DNA of 64,000 bases from Luteimonas saliphila (GTDB lineage Bacteria; Pseudomonadota; Gammaproteobacteria; Xanthomonadales; Xanthomonadaceae), in the NCBI RefSeq assembly GCF_016774335.1, contig NZ_JAETWA010000048.1, forward strand, positions 1-64,000, written 5' to 3'. The notes under the pieces were generated by a model. That model was given only the letters and a program-made list of their open reading frames with translations, did no database searches and had not been told where the DNA came from. Numbering within the stretch: position 1 is the first letter of the stretch; each line of letters opens with the position of its first letter. Both the position numbers and the translations under genes were made by a program. Positions 18,087-26,635 of this stretch are shown piece by piece.

Positions 18087-18116
18087 CCGGCGGCGGCGCG
18101 GGGGCGCCGCCGCCGG
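18087..18116 (-). terminator. strong GC hairpin between cupin gene and TPR remnant
   Basis: A perfect 13-base-pair stem, CCGGCGGCGGCGC pairing with its complement around GGGG. On the minus strand it follows the stop of the TPR remnant and sits 9 bases upstream of the cupin ATG, so it could terminate transcription or mask the cupin ribosome site. No T-run follows. Confidence 0.5.
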
Positions 18117-18126
18117 TGGGATCGGG

Positions 18127-18606
18127 TCAGGCCGCGGCGCGCCACTGCATCGCGCTGCGGCGTTCGGCCTCAAGTGCGTCGGCGAGCATGCGCTGGCCCG
18201 AGCGACGCGCCGAATCCAGCAGCGTGAGTTCGACCAGGTCGCGCTGCGCCACGCTGCCGCCCAGGCGATGGGTCAGGCCGCGGATCGGGCGAAGCAGCTC
18301 GACTACGCGACTGTGGTCGTCGTGACCATGCGCGACGATGGCCCGGCACACGGCGTGGCCGGCGTCGGTCAGCCCGGTGCGGTAGTCGCCGCCGGCCTGC
18401 GCGCCCGCCTGCGCCTGCAGCTTGCGTTCGACCAGGTCGCTGCGGCCGGCACCGACGAACGCCATCAGCGCATGCCAGTCGTTGAACGCGCTCCACTGCT
18501 CGTCGGCGTAAGGCGCCCACCGGTTGGCGAGGTCTCCCCAGCGGTCGCCCAGCGGTTGTCCGCGCAGGCGCAGTCGCCACAGCATCGAGTGCGCGTCCTC
18601 TCCGCT
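18127..18606 (-). pseudogene. 5'-truncated TPR38-like protein remnant
   Basis: The last ~155 codons read as the C-terminal part of a TPR38-like (tetratricopeptide repeat protein 38) family member: SMLWRLRLRGQPLGDRW, AFNDWHALMAFVGAGR, VVELLRPIRGLTHRLGGS and AQRDLVELTLLDSA are in the family order. Full-length members are about 450 residues. Here the frame continues upstream to 18747 only as Arg/Gly-rich noise, and the small gene at 18851 occupies the place where the N-terminus should be. I interpret it as a gene that lost its 5' two thirds. A short independent protein cannot be excluded. Confidence 0.6.
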
Positions 18607-18850
18607 TCGCGGCGTCTGGCGATCGCCGCCGCGGTTCGGTTGCGCGGCCCTTGCGCGACTGGCGTGCGCGGGCCCGCGGCGGCTGCTCGTCGCCGCCCGT
18701 CCGCGCGCGTGAGCGCCGCGATTCGACGCACCGTCGCGTAGAGCCACATGCCGTCGCCACGCTCAGGTTGCTGAATTGCCCTCACGCGTCCTGCATGAAA
18801 GCGGGTCCACGGTAGCGCTTCGGACAACGACGCGCGGCACGAGGAACACG

Positions 18851-19012
18851 ATGACCCACAACCACGGAAAGCACGATCCCGGGCAGCCGGATCGGAACGA
18901 GCCGGACCGCAAGCACGCGCCGCGCCGCGACCCCGACCAGCCGCCCGGCGAGCAGCCGCGGCAGGATCCGGGTTCGGGTCCCGATCGCGACCCCGAACTG
19001 CAGGGGCATTGA
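18851..19012 (+). CDS. small disordered Asp/Arg/Pro-rich protein
   Basis: 53 residues (MTHNHGKHDPGQPDRNEPDR and similar to the end) with almost no hydrophobic residues, so intrinsically disordered. GAGGA lies about five bases before the ATG, and a second small hydrophilic gene starts 9 bases after its stop. Such short hydrophilic proteins are common beside stress catalases and YciE/F genes. No function can be assigned. Confidence 0.55.
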   Translation: MTHNHGKHDPGQPDRNEPDRKHAPRRDPDQPPGEQPRQDPGSGPDRDPELQGH

Positions 19013-19021
19013 AGCAAACCC

Positions 19022-19207
19022 ATGGCCAGCGACGAGAAGCAGGGTCCCGAGGACGGTGCCGCACGCGAGCAGCGGTCCTATCCTCACGGGAGCGGGGACC
19101 GCAACAGCTGGTCGCCCTTCGGCAAGCAGCGGATGCCGATCCACGAGGGCGGCACCCAGCGTCATGCGCCCCCGGAGCCGGAGAAGCCGCCGCCGAAGTC
19201 GCGATGA
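19022..19207 (+). CDS. small hydrophilic hypothetical protein
   Basis: 61 residues, highly charged and Gly/Pro-rich (for example QRSYPHGSGDRNSWSPFGKQ and a C-terminal PPEPEKPPPKSR). It is predicted to be disordered, without a signal peptide. It closely follows the preceding small gene and lies upstream of the manganese catalase, so may be part of a stress-induced cluster. The ribosome site is weak. It could be spurious, but composition and position favour a real gene. Confidence 0.45.
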   Translation: MASDEKQGPEDGAAREQRSYPHGSGDRNSWSPFGKQRMPIHEGGTQRHAPPEPEKPPPKSR

Positions 19208-19503
19208 GGGCCACTCGATCGCGCGCACCGGCTGCCTACGCACCGCGCGAACGGGGCGTGCCCGCCGCGCCCTCCGTCGCGCTCGATCTTTCGAAAAGTC
19301 CAAGGCCTGCGCGGCGCCTACTGCGGCGCAGACGGCAACGCGACCCGCGTCGCCATGGCGAGCGAAGCGAAGTCGACACGTTTGCCGGTACCCGCCAGGC
19401 GACGCGTAACGGGATGCCGCGCGCTGCGGCGCCCGCCGCCTGCCCGATCCCGATCCACCCGTTTCAACGTCCCACGACATGCCTCACGGCAAGGAATCCA
19501 CAC

Positions 19504-20505
19504 ATGTTCACCCACAACAAGAAACTGCAGTACACCGTCCGGGTGTCCGAGCCCAACCCCGCGCTGGCGAACCTGCTGCTCGAGCAGTTCGGCGGACCGC
19601 AGGGCGAACTCGCCGCGGCGATGCGTTACTTCACCCAAGCGCTGGCCGAAGACGATCCGGGCCGCAAGGACATGCTGCTCGACATCTCGACCGAGGAGCT
19701 CAGCCACCTGGAGGTCATCGGTTCGCTGGTGTGCATGCTCAACAAGGGCGCCAAGGGCCGGCTGGCCGAGGCGGTCGAGGAAGAGGGCGAGCTGTTCCGC
19801 TCGCTGCAGGGCGCGGGCAACGATTCGCACCTCACCCAGGTGCTGTACGGCGGCGGGCCGGCGCTGATCAATTCCGGCGGCCAGCTGTGGACCGGTGGCT
19901 ACATCGACAGCATCGGCGAGCCGACCGCGGACCTGCGCTCGAACATCGCGGCCGAGGCGCGGGCGAAGATCGTCTACGAGCGGCTGATCAACGTCACCGC
20001 CGATCCGGGCGTGAAGGAGGCGCTGGCCTTCCTGATGACGCGCGAGATGTCGCACCAGAAGTCGTTCGAGAAGGCGCTGTACGCGATCGAGCCGAACTTC
20101 CCGCCAGGCAAGCTCGCCGGCATGCCGGAGTTCGAGGAGATGTACGTCAACGCCTCGCAGGGCGAGGGCGACATGCGCGGGCCCTGGAACAGCGACGAGA
20201 ACTTCGACTACGTCAGCGATCCGGCGCGCTTCATGGCGGTGGACGGCGGCGACGGCACGGCCAGCGTGCGCCTGCCGTCGGCGCAGAAGAAGCTGGTCGA
20301 CGAGATGGCCGCGCGTTCCACCTCGGCGCCGGATGCCAATCCGGTGACCGGCATCGAGCTCGGCAAGGCCGAGGGCACGATGGCGCGCACCACCAGGGTC
20401 GAACTGGCCGCGGAGGCTGCGCCTGTGGGCAGGAAGCCGCCAGCGAAGGGCAGGTCGGCGGCGAAGCCGGCGGCGGCCGCGAAGAAGTCCAAGCCCAAGC
20501 GCTGA
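19504..20505 (+). CDS. manganese catalase
   Basis: 333 residues. Non-haem dimanganese catalase, which dismutates hydrogen peroxide in the cytoplasm. The family four-helix core is clear: GGPQGELAAAMRYFTQA, DISTEELSHLEVIG, NIAAEARAKIVYERL and MTREMSHQKSFEKAL supply the Glu and His ligands of the two manganese ions, with YGGGPAL between. The N-terminus MFTHNKKLQYTVRVSEPNP is typical. The tail after about residue 290 is Lys/Ala/Pro-rich and disordered, an extension beyond the usual core. AAGGA precedes the ATG. It is probably induced with the neighbouring small stress genes. Confidence 0.93.
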   Translation: MFTHNKKLQYTVRVSEPNPALANLLLEQFGGPQGELAAAMRYFTQALAEDDPGRKDMLLDISTEELSHLEVIGSLVCMLNKGAKGRLAEAVEEEGELFRSLQGAGNDSHLTQVLYGGGPALINSGGQLWTGGYIDSIGEPTADLRSNIAAEARAKIVYERLINVTADPGVKEALAFLMTREMSHQKSFEKALYAIEPNFPPGKLAGMPEFEEMYVNASQGEGDMRGPWNSDENFDYVSDPARFMAVDGGDGTASVRLPSAQKKLVDEMAARSTSAPDANPVTGIELGKAEGTMARTTRVELAAEAAPVGRKPPAKGRSAAKPAAAAKKSKPKR

Positions 20506-20585
20506 GTCGACCAGGCAGGAAAGACGCCCGCCATGGTCGGATGCGACCCGGAGCAAGGCCGCTGCCGCACCGCCTGCGCACCTGC

Positions 20586-20815
20586 GTAGGAGCGCCTTCA
20601 GGCGCGACCGCGTTCCCCGCTCACTCGATTGCACCGCAAGCGCGTTCGCGCCGAGGGATTGGATCGCCCAGCGAGGGATTGGATCGCCCAGCGAAGACGC
20701 GCTCGCGTTTCCCCGCCTCCGGTGCATGTGAAACGCGCGGCATCTGCCGATCGGGGGCGCTCCAGGCGGAAAACCGAATGCGTCGTTCCAGGGTCGCACC
20801 CGAAGGCGCTCCTGC
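20586..20815. repeat. long inverted repeat element with REP-like ends
   Basis: Begins GTAGGAGCGCCTTCAGGCGC and ends with the complementary GCACCCGAAGGCGCTCCTGC about 230 bases later, so the ends could pair. The left end matches the repeat units at 31168 and 31073. The interior carries a tandem duplication. It fills most of the gap between the manganese catalase and the host-attachment gene. No gene is seen in 20506-20966. Confidence 0.65.
20652..20691. repeat. 20-bp tandem duplication
   Basis: Two exact, adjacent copies of CGAGGGATTGGATCGCCCAG inside the inverted element at 20586-20815. This is consistent with recent slippage. Confidence 0.85.
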
Positions 20816-20966
20816 GGGAGGGTCGAGGGACCCCGTGGCGGCTGCGTTCATCGGGCGTGGGCCTGTTGCACCGAATCGACCGCCGTGGGCACGGCTGTCG
20901 CTGCAGGTCACGCCATCTTGATCCGCGCTCGCGGAAGGTAGTGCTCCGATTCCAGTGGAGATGCAC

Positions 20967-21368
20967 ATGACCATGGTTCCCTCCGAAGCGCTGGTCGTCG
21001 TCGCCGATGGCGGCGGCGCGCGCCTGTTCCGCAACCGCGGCGACGAGCGTTCGCTGGCGCTGCACCAGGTGGAGCTGCGCGAGCTGATGAACATGGACGA
21101 CGACGGCCCGGCGGGCAGCATGCCGGGCGAGTCGACCGGGCAGCAGATCGACGAGGCCACGTTCGCCAAGCAACTGGCGCTCGCGCTCAACGACGGCGCG
21201 CTCAAGCACCAGTACGAGGCGCTGGTGCTGATCGCCGATCCGGGCACGCTGGGGCGGATGCGGCCGCTGCTGCACAAGGAGGTGCAGGCGCGGATGGTGA
21301 CCGAGCTGGCCAAGACCCTGACCAATGCGCCGGTGGAGGACATCGAGCGCGCGCTTCGGCCGTCGTGA
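20967..21368 (+). CDS. host attachment protein family (Host_attach)
   Basis: About 133 residues. It opens VPSEALVVVADGGGARLFRN and contains ELMNMDDDGPAGSMPGESTGQ, the layout of proteobacterial 'host attachment' proteins first linked to plant-surface binding; the biochemical role is not known. Several ATGs are clustered. The one six bases after GTGGAG is chosen. The stop overlaps the thioredoxin gene start (GTGA), so the two are translationally coupled. Soluble, with no signal peptide. Confidence 0.78.
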   Translation: MTMVPSEALVVVADGGGARLFRNRGDERSLALHQVELRELMNMDDDGPAGSMPGESTGQQIDEATFAKQLALALNDGALKHQYEALVLIADPGTLGRMRPLLHKEVQARMVTELAKTLTNAPVEDIERALRPS

Positions 21369-21697
21369 CCTACCAGGCGCAGTACGCCGCGCAGGAACCG
21401 GCGCGCGCGGAACTGGACGCGATGTCCGGCATGGTGCTGCTGGAGTTCGGCGCGCCGTGGTGCGGGCATTGCCGCGCCGCGCAGCCGGCGTTGCAGGCGT
21501 TGCTGGCGACGCGCGAAGACGTCGCCCATCTCAAGGTCGAGGACGGTCGCGGCAAGCCGCTGGGCCGCGCCTTCGGCGTCAAGCTGTGGCCCACGCTGGT
21601 GCTGCTGCACGCCGGCCAGGAACAGGCGCGTGTGGTGCGGCCGCTGTCGCGCGAGGACCTCGCGCCGCTCGCGGCGGCATTGCAGGGCCCGACCTGA
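21365..21697 (+). CDS. thioredoxin-family protein
   Basis: 110 residues with the thioredoxin fold and active site FGAPWCGHCRAAQPAL; the CGHC dipeptide is more oxidising than the CGPC of classical thioredoxin. The cis-Pro loop is present as KLWPTLVLL. There is no signal peptide, so it is cytoplasmic and probably reduces protein disulfides or helps a peroxide-detoxifying partner. The GTG start overlaps the stop of the host-attachment gene. Confidence 0.9.
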   Translation: MTYQAQYAAQEPARAELDAMSGMVLLEFGAPWCGHCRAAQPALQALLATREDVAHLKVEDGRGKPLGRAFGVKLWPTLVLLHAGQEQARVVRPLSREDLAPLAAALQGPT

Positions 21698-21802
21698 TTC
21701 CCCTGGCGTGGAAATCCCGTTGCGTTGGTACGGTGGGCGCCCACAACCCGCGTGCGATTCCCCGCGCGCGATGCGGTGGCGGAGATACCGCGACTGCTCG
21801 GA

Positions 21803-22168
21803 TCAGGAGCCGGAACTCCGCGGCGCTGCACCCAGTCCCGCATCCGGTTCCGCGCGCCGTCGCGGTCTTCGCAGGTCGAGCCAGAGGCTGTAGGCGGCGG
21901 TGAACGCGGGGAACAGGTTCTGCAGCACGCCCACCGCATCCTGCTTGCTGGAGAACAGGAAGTAGGCCAGGGTCATCGAACTGCCCAGCAGGCTCATCAC
22001 CCAGAACGCGCGCGGGATGACCGGCGCGCCGGCGTTACGCGCCGCGACGAATTGCACCAGCCAGCGCAGCGCGAACAGGGTGGCGCCCGACAGGCCGATC
22101 AGCTTCCAGGGGCTGACATGCAGCCCGGTCCAGGCCAGCGCGGTCAGTTCCTGGTTCATCACGTCCAT
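21803..22168 (-). CDS. lipid A biosynthesis N-terminal (LAB_N) domain membrane protein
   Basis: 121 residues with about three membrane helices. It has the LAB_N-type pattern: SPWKLIGLSGATLFALRWLVQF, then RAFWVMSLLGSSMTLAYFLF, then LQNLFPAFTAAYSLWLDLRR. Such small proteins accompany polyisoprenyl-phosphate glycosyltransferases and LPS-modification genes and may act as a membrane partner or flippase-like component. The ATG is preceded by AAGGA at seven bases. The start lies inside the reading frame of the upstream glycosyltransferase, giving an unusually long overlap of 134 bases. Last gene of the lipid A operon. Confidence 0.8.
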   Translation of the reverse strand: MDVMNQELTALAWTGLHVSPWKLIGLSGATLFALRWLVQFVAARNAGAPVIPRAFWVMSLLGSSMTLAYFLFSSKQDAVGVLQNLFPAFTAAYSLWLDLRRPRRRAEPDAGLGAAPRSSGS

Positions 22169-22904
22169 CGGTCCGTCCTTCATGGAGTTCGGCGGCGCGC
22201 ATCTGCGCGGCGTTGCCCCTGCGGACCAGCCAGAGCACGCCCAGCAGGTCCTGCGCGCCGGCGATGGCGCGCGAGAGGTTGTCGTACTTGGATGCACCGG
22301 CGCGCCGCGGCCGGTGGCCGACGGGAACGCTGCGCGTGCACCAGCCGGCACGCTGCATCAGGGCGGGCAGGTAGCGGTGCATGTGGTCGAAGGCGGGCAG
22401 GTCGAGGAACGCGGCACGCTCGAACAGCTTGATGCCGCAACCGGTGTCCGGGGTATCGTCGCGCAGCAGCGCGGCGCGGATGCGGTTGGCCCAGCGCGAG
22501 GCCAGGCGCTTGCTGCCGGTGTCGCGACGTTCGACGCGCCACCCAGCCAGCAGCTTCACCCCGTCGGGCGATGCGTCGCGCACCGCCAGCAGCCGCGGGA
22601 TGTCGGCCGGATCGTTCTGGCCGTCGCCGTCGAGGGTGGCGATCCACGCGCCGCGCGCGGCCTTGACCCCGCTGCGGACCGCGGCGCTCTGCCCGCTGCG
22701 GCGCGGATGCGCGAGCACGCGCAGGCGTGGCATCGTGCGCAGCTTCGCGCTCAGTACGGCCAGGGTGCCGTCCTGCGAGCCGTCGTCGACGCAGACGATC
22801 TCGTATTCCGGCAAGCCCTCGACGCACGCGATCTCGTCCAGCAGGCCGGCGATGTTGTCGCGCTCGTCGAGCACCGGGATGACGATCGACAGCAGCGGCG
22901 GCAT
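22035..22904 (-). CDS. family 2 glycosyltransferase (dolichol-phosphate-mannose-synthase-like)
   Basis: 289 residues as the frame stands. The GT-A fold is evident: LSIVIPVLDERDNI, VCVDDGSQDGT, the metal motif TLDGDGQNDP and GCGIKLFER. It resembles ArnC/DPM1 enzymes that load sugar on a lipid phosphate for a membrane transferase such as the ArnT-like neighbour. A GTG nine bases earlier overlaps the eptA stop and is an alternative start. The last ~45 codons run through the LAB_N gene in another frame and are Arg/Asp-rich noise, so the true end is probably near 22170-22190 and a late frameshift is possible. Confidence 0.82.
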   Translation of the reverse strand: MPPLLSIVIPVLDERDNIAGLLDEIACVEGLPEYEIVCVDDGSQDGTLAVLSAKLRTMPRLRVLAHPRRSGQSAAVRSGVKAARGAWIATLDGDGQNDPADIPRLLAVRDASPDGVKLLAGWRVERRDTGSKRLASRWANRIRAALLRDDTPDTGCGIKLFERAAFLDLPAFDHMHRYLPALMQRAGWCTRSVPVGHRPRRAGASKYDNLSRAIAGAQDLLGVLWLVRRGNAAQMRAAELHEGRTDGRDEPGTDRAGLDRAACQPLEADRPVGRHPVRAALAGAIRRGA

Positions 22905-22909
22905 GGCGC

Positions 22910-24616
22910 TCACGCGCGGGCCTCCGTGCCTGCGAGCCGGCCGACCCGGCCCGCTGGCCGGCAGGGCGCGAAGACGTCGCGCTCGGCGCGGTATTCGCGG
23001 GTCGACACGTCCATCGCGCCGAGCAGTGAATGGAACAGGTGGTCGTGGCTGACCGGGCGTGTGGCATGGCGCGACAGGCAGCCGGTGTCGATCCCGGTCG
23101 CCGACGCGAATCCCGGCGACAGCCAGGCGACCATCGGTACCTGCACCTGTTCGCGCGGCGCGATCGCCCAGGGAAACCCGTGCAGGTACAGGCCGTTCTC
23201 GCCCAGCGATTCGCCGTGGTCGGAGACGTACAGCAACGCGGCGTCGTAGTCGGGCTGGCGACGCAGCAGTTCGATGGTGGTCGCCAGCAGGTGGTCGGTG
23301 TAGAGCAGCGCGTTGTCGTAGGCGTTGACGATCTGCTGGCGGCTGCAGCGGCCGAGGTCGGCCGAGGCGCACACCGGCCGGTAGCGCTGGAAAGGAGGCG
23401 GGTAGCGGTCGCGGTAGCTGGGCCCGTGGTTGCCGAGCATGTGCAGCACGACCACGCGGTCGCGCCTGCCGTCGCCCAGCCAGGATTCGGGCCGCGACAG
23501 CAGGACGCCATCGCGGCAGCGCGGAGCGTCGCAGAAGACCGGGTCGCGCGCGTCGCCAGGGCGATCGACGGCCAGCCCGTCGCAGACGCCCTTGCAGCCG
23601 GACTGGTTGTCGCGCCAGAGCACCGACACGCCGGCGTGGGCGAGCAAGTGCAGGATCGACTCGTGCCCGCGGATGGCGTCGCGATCGTAACGCTCGCGTC
23701 CATAGGGCGAGAACATGCACGGCAGCGCCACCTCGGTGCTGGTGCCGCAGGCGGTCACGTCGGGGAAATTGACCACGCCGGGTGTGCGCGCGAGTCGCGG
23801 CGTCGTCTGCCGCGCGTAGCCGTTGAGGCCCCAGTTCGCCGCGCGCGCGGTTTCGCCCACCACCAGCACCAGCAGGCGCGGTTTCGCTCCCATCGCACGG
23901 GGCAGCAGCATCGCGTCCTGCGCGACCGGCTCGAGCTGGCGCGGCCTTCCCGCGTCTTCCGTGACCAGCTTGGCGAGCGAGACCACGACGTTCGCCGGGT
24001 TGACCAGGTACCGGACCTCGCGGTGATTGCGCAGCAGTGCGCTGAGGTTTCGCGAACAGCCCAGCGCGGCGACGAGCGCGAGCAGGCCGATGCCGGCCAG
24101 GAACGCCAGCCGGCGGACGATGGCCTGGGCCGGCGTGGTCGGGCGCAGGCGCACCCGCCACAGCACCAGCAGCGGAGGAACGGCCCAGAGCAGGCTCGCG
24201 AGCAGGCCCGCGGACACGAACTCGGCGGATTCACCGGGATCGGTGTGCAGCACGTTGCGCACCATGTCCGCGTCGATGTGGATGCCGTAGGCGCGGGTGT
24301 AGTGCGAGGCGAGCGCGGAGACCAGCAGCATGGCCGCGATCGCGGGCCTGGCCAGGCGGTGCCATGCGATGGCCGACAGCAGCACCGCGTTGGCGGCGAA
24401 CACCAGCACGAGCAGGGCGAGCGCCCAGGGCGCTGAGCGCAGCGGATGGTCGACGGCGGCATGCCAGAAGGCGGTGTTGTTGCACAACGCGAAGTACGCA
24501 CTGGTGCCGGCGATCAGGGTCTCGGCCCGCAGGCGCGGGCGCATCCGCGCGACTCCGGCGAGTCGCGCCATGGGGCTGCCGTCCGCCGAGGGCAGGCGCA
24601 GTGCGTGCGTGTTCAT
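22910..24616 (-). CDS. eptA: lipid A phosphoethanolamine transferase
   Basis: 568 residues: five N-terminal membrane helices (to about residue 190) and a periplasmic alkaline-phosphatase-fold domain. Catalytic features are VVGETARAANWGLNGY (Glu ligand), the nucleophile Thr in CGTSTEVALPCMFSP, HMLGNHGPSY and VSDHGESLGENGLYLHG. The enzyme transfers phosphoethanolamine to lipid A phosphates, lowering negative charge and giving resistance to polymyxin-like peptides. It lies between the ArnT-like and GT2 genes on the same strand and opposite a two-component pair that plausibly controls it. The start follows the family N-terminus; upstream frame is noise. Confidence 0.92.
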   Translation of the reverse strand: MNTHALRLPSADGSPMARLAGVARMRPRLRAETLIAGTSAYFALCNNTAFWHAAVDHPLRSAPWALALLVLVFAANAVLLSAIAWHRLARPAIAAMLLVSALASHYTRAYGIHIDADMVRNVLHTDPGESAEFVSAGLLASLLWAVPPLLVLWRVRLRPTTPAQAIVRRLAFLAGIGLLALVAALGCSRNLSALLRNHREVRYLVNPANVVVSLAKLVTEDAGRPRQLEPVAQDAMLLPRAMGAKPRLLVLVVGETARAANWGLNGYARQTTPRLARTPGVVNFPDVTACGTSTEVALPCMFSPYGRERYDRDAIRGHESILHLLAHAGVSVLWRDNQSGCKGVCDGLAVDRPGDARDPVFCDAPRCRDGVLLSRPESWLGDGRRDRVVVLHMLGNHGPSYRDRYPPPFQRYRPVCASADLGRCSRQQIVNAYDNALLYTDHLLATTIELLRRQPDYDAALLYVSDHGESLGENGLYLHGFPWAIAPREQVQVPMVAWLSPGFASATGIDTGCLSRHATRPVSHDHLFHSLLGAMDVSTREYRAERDVFAPCRPAGRVGRLAGTEARA

Positions 24617-24756
24617 GCGCGCGGAACGCGGCAGCGGCGGCCGCAGGCAGGAGGCGTTGCGAAGGGCATGGAGGCGGCCGACATGCGGCTGGAGGCAATG
24701 TGCGCATGCTTGCGGCGGCAACGTCGGAGCCGGGTCGGAAGCTTGTCGGAGCGGCG

Positions 24757-26532
24757 TTAATCGACGGCGTCGTCGCCCGGGATCGTCTGCGCGTTCGCGT
24801 GCCGTTCATCCGCGCCGGTCGCGGCGCCGGCCGGGCAGCCGGGCACCATCGCGGTGGCCGGCACCAGCCACCAGGTGCGCCGGTTCGACACGCCGACGCG
24901 CTCGGCGCGGACGCGGTCGACGCACGGATCGAGTGCTTCTTCGAGCACGAACAGCCAGCGGCGCTCGGGCGCTGCGGCGAGCCAGACGGCAGCCTCGCGC
25001 CATTGCGCCGGCCACGGCCGGTTGAAGCCGAAGACCGCGGTGTCGCGCCCCGCCTGCAACAGGTGCTGTTCGCGCCACCCCAGCAGGCCGAGTTCCGCCT
25101 CCGGGCCGATGCGCCCGTCCACCTGCTGCATGAGCGCGCGCGCCGAACTGCCGGCATCGATCGCCGGCATCAGGCCCACGCCGTGGACGGTCCACAGCCC
25201 CGCCATCGCCAGCAGCGTCGCGGTGCCGACCCCGCGCAACCGCGAACCCGCGGCCCAGGCGAGGCAGCCGGCGGTCCAGGCGCCGAGCACGAGCAGCCAT
25301 CGCCCGATCGCCGCCAGGACTTCGGGACCTGCCTCGTGACGCGCGCCGATCCGCTGCCACCAGCTCGCGGGCTCGGGCCAGGCCGCCAGCCCGGCCGCGA
25401 GGGCGACGATCGCCATCGCTGCCAGCCACGCGGCGAGCGTCAGTCGTACGTCGCGGCGCCGCAGCAGCCCGGGGAGCAATGGCGCCGCGGCGATGGCCAG
25501 TACCGGCAACACGGGCAGCACGTACACGTCGCGCTTGGCCGGGCTGAGACTGAAGAACAGCAGCACCAGCGCCGCCCAGCCCAGCAGCAGCCGCCAGCGC
25601 GGATCGCCGCGACGCAGCCGCCGCCACCAGGCCGGCAGCAGCCAGGGCAGCAGCAGCGTGCCGGGCAGCCACAGGGTGGCCATCACCTGCAGGTAGTACC
25701 AGGCGGGCTTGAGGTGATGCCAGGGATCGGCGTAGCGGGTGCCGGTCTGCTTCCAGAGGATGTCGGCGGCATAGGCCCGCAACTGTGGATCGTCGCTGCC
25801 CAGGACCGTCGCCAGCATCGGCGCCAGCCACAGACCCGCACCGACGAGGAAGCCGGCCACGCCCGCCGCGACATGCCGGCCCGGGTGTCGACCGGTCGAG
25901 GCGGGCGCTTGCGTGCGCGCGGCCAGCCAGGGCAGCGCCGGCAGCACCAGCAGCGGCAGGAAGCCCACGCCCTTGGTGACGGTGCCCAGGCCTGCGGCGA
26001 AGGCGCCCAGCGCGAGCAGGCGCGGGTCGCGCCGCTGCAGCACGTACTGCACCAGCGCCCAGAGCGAGAGCATCATCATCGCCAGCAGCACCATGTCGAT
26101 CTGAGCGCGCTTGGCCTGCAGCCCGAACTGCAGGCAGGCGAACAACGCCAGCAGGGCATGGCGGCCGGTGGCCGGGTGCCAGAGCCGTCGCGCAAGATCA
26201 TGGGTGAGCCACAGCGCCAGCAGCGCCGCGATCCACGACGGCAGCAGGAAGGAAGTGCGCCAGTCGCCGGTGACCCGCTGCGCGCCGGCGAGCAGCCACA
26301 TGAACACGGGCGGCTTGTCGGCGTAGAGCTCGGTTCCGCGGCGCGGGAACAGCCAGTCGCCCGATTCGACCATGTGCGCGGCGACCAGCGCGAAGCGCGG
26401 TTCGTCGGCGGGGTGCGGGTCGCGCATGCCTAGCCCCGCCAGCAGCGACGCCGCGAGCAGCAGGACCAGCAAGGGAAAGCCCGGCGATCGGAAGATGCGG
26501 CGCATGGGGAAACGAAGGGGAGGCGGGTCCAT
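24757..26532 (-). CDS. ArnT-like membrane glycosyltransferase (PMT/GT83 family)
   Basis: About 591 residues with 11-12 membrane helices. The first periplasmic loop has the catalytic signature MRDPHPADEPRFALVA followed by SGDWLFPRRGTELYADKPP, matching ArnT, which moves aminoarabinose or another sugar from a polyprenyl phosphate to lipid A. The second loop contains RYADPWHHLKPAWYYL, also family-like. No aminoarabinose biosynthesis genes are nearby, so the donor sugar may differ. The start is uncertain (26532 or 26505). It is divergent from the OmpR-type regulator, separated by only ~100 bases. Confidence 0.87.
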   Translation of the reverse strand: MDPPPLRFPMRRIFRSPGFPLLVLLLAASLLAGLGMRDPHPADEPRFALVAAHMVESGDWLFPRRGTELYADKPPVFMWLLAGAQRVTGDWRTSFLLPSWIAALLALWLTHDLARRLWHPATGRHALLALFACLQFGLQAKRAQIDMVLLAMMMLSLWALVQYVLQRRDPRLLALGAFAAGLGTVTKGVGFLPLLVLPALPWLAARTQAPASTGRHPGRHVAAGVAGFLVGAGLWLAPMLATVLGSDDPQLRAYAADILWKQTGTRYADPWHHLKPAWYYLQVMATLWLPGTLLLPWLLPAWWRRLRRGDPRWRLLLGWAALVLLFFSLSPAKRDVYVLPVLPVLAIAAAPLLPGLLRRRDVRLTLAAWLAAMAIVALAAGLAAWPEPASWWQRIGARHEAGPEVLAAIGRWLLVLGAWTAGCLAWAAGSRLRGVGTATLLAMAGLWTVHGVGLMPAIDAGSSARALMQQVDGRIGPEAELGLLGWREQHLLQAGRDTAVFGFNRPWPAQWREAAVWLAAAPERRWLFVLEEALDPCVDRVRAERVGVSNRRTWWLVPATAMVPGCPAGAATGADERHANAQTIPGDDAVD

Positions 26533-26635
26533 CCTCCGCGGGCGGCGTCGAAGAAACGTCGGAACGCTCCGACAGCATTCCGACCATCGCCATGGCAAGC
26601 TGGCAAGCGCTGGACCCAGGCACCGGAGGACGATC

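Noticed and set aside
21715..21800. tRNA-like string (GTGCGATTCCCC near 21760) between thioredoxin and LAB_N genes
   Set aside because: Only a weak resemblance to a T-arm (GTTCGATTCC with one change). I could not build acceptor, D and anticodon stems around it, so no tRNA or att site is called.
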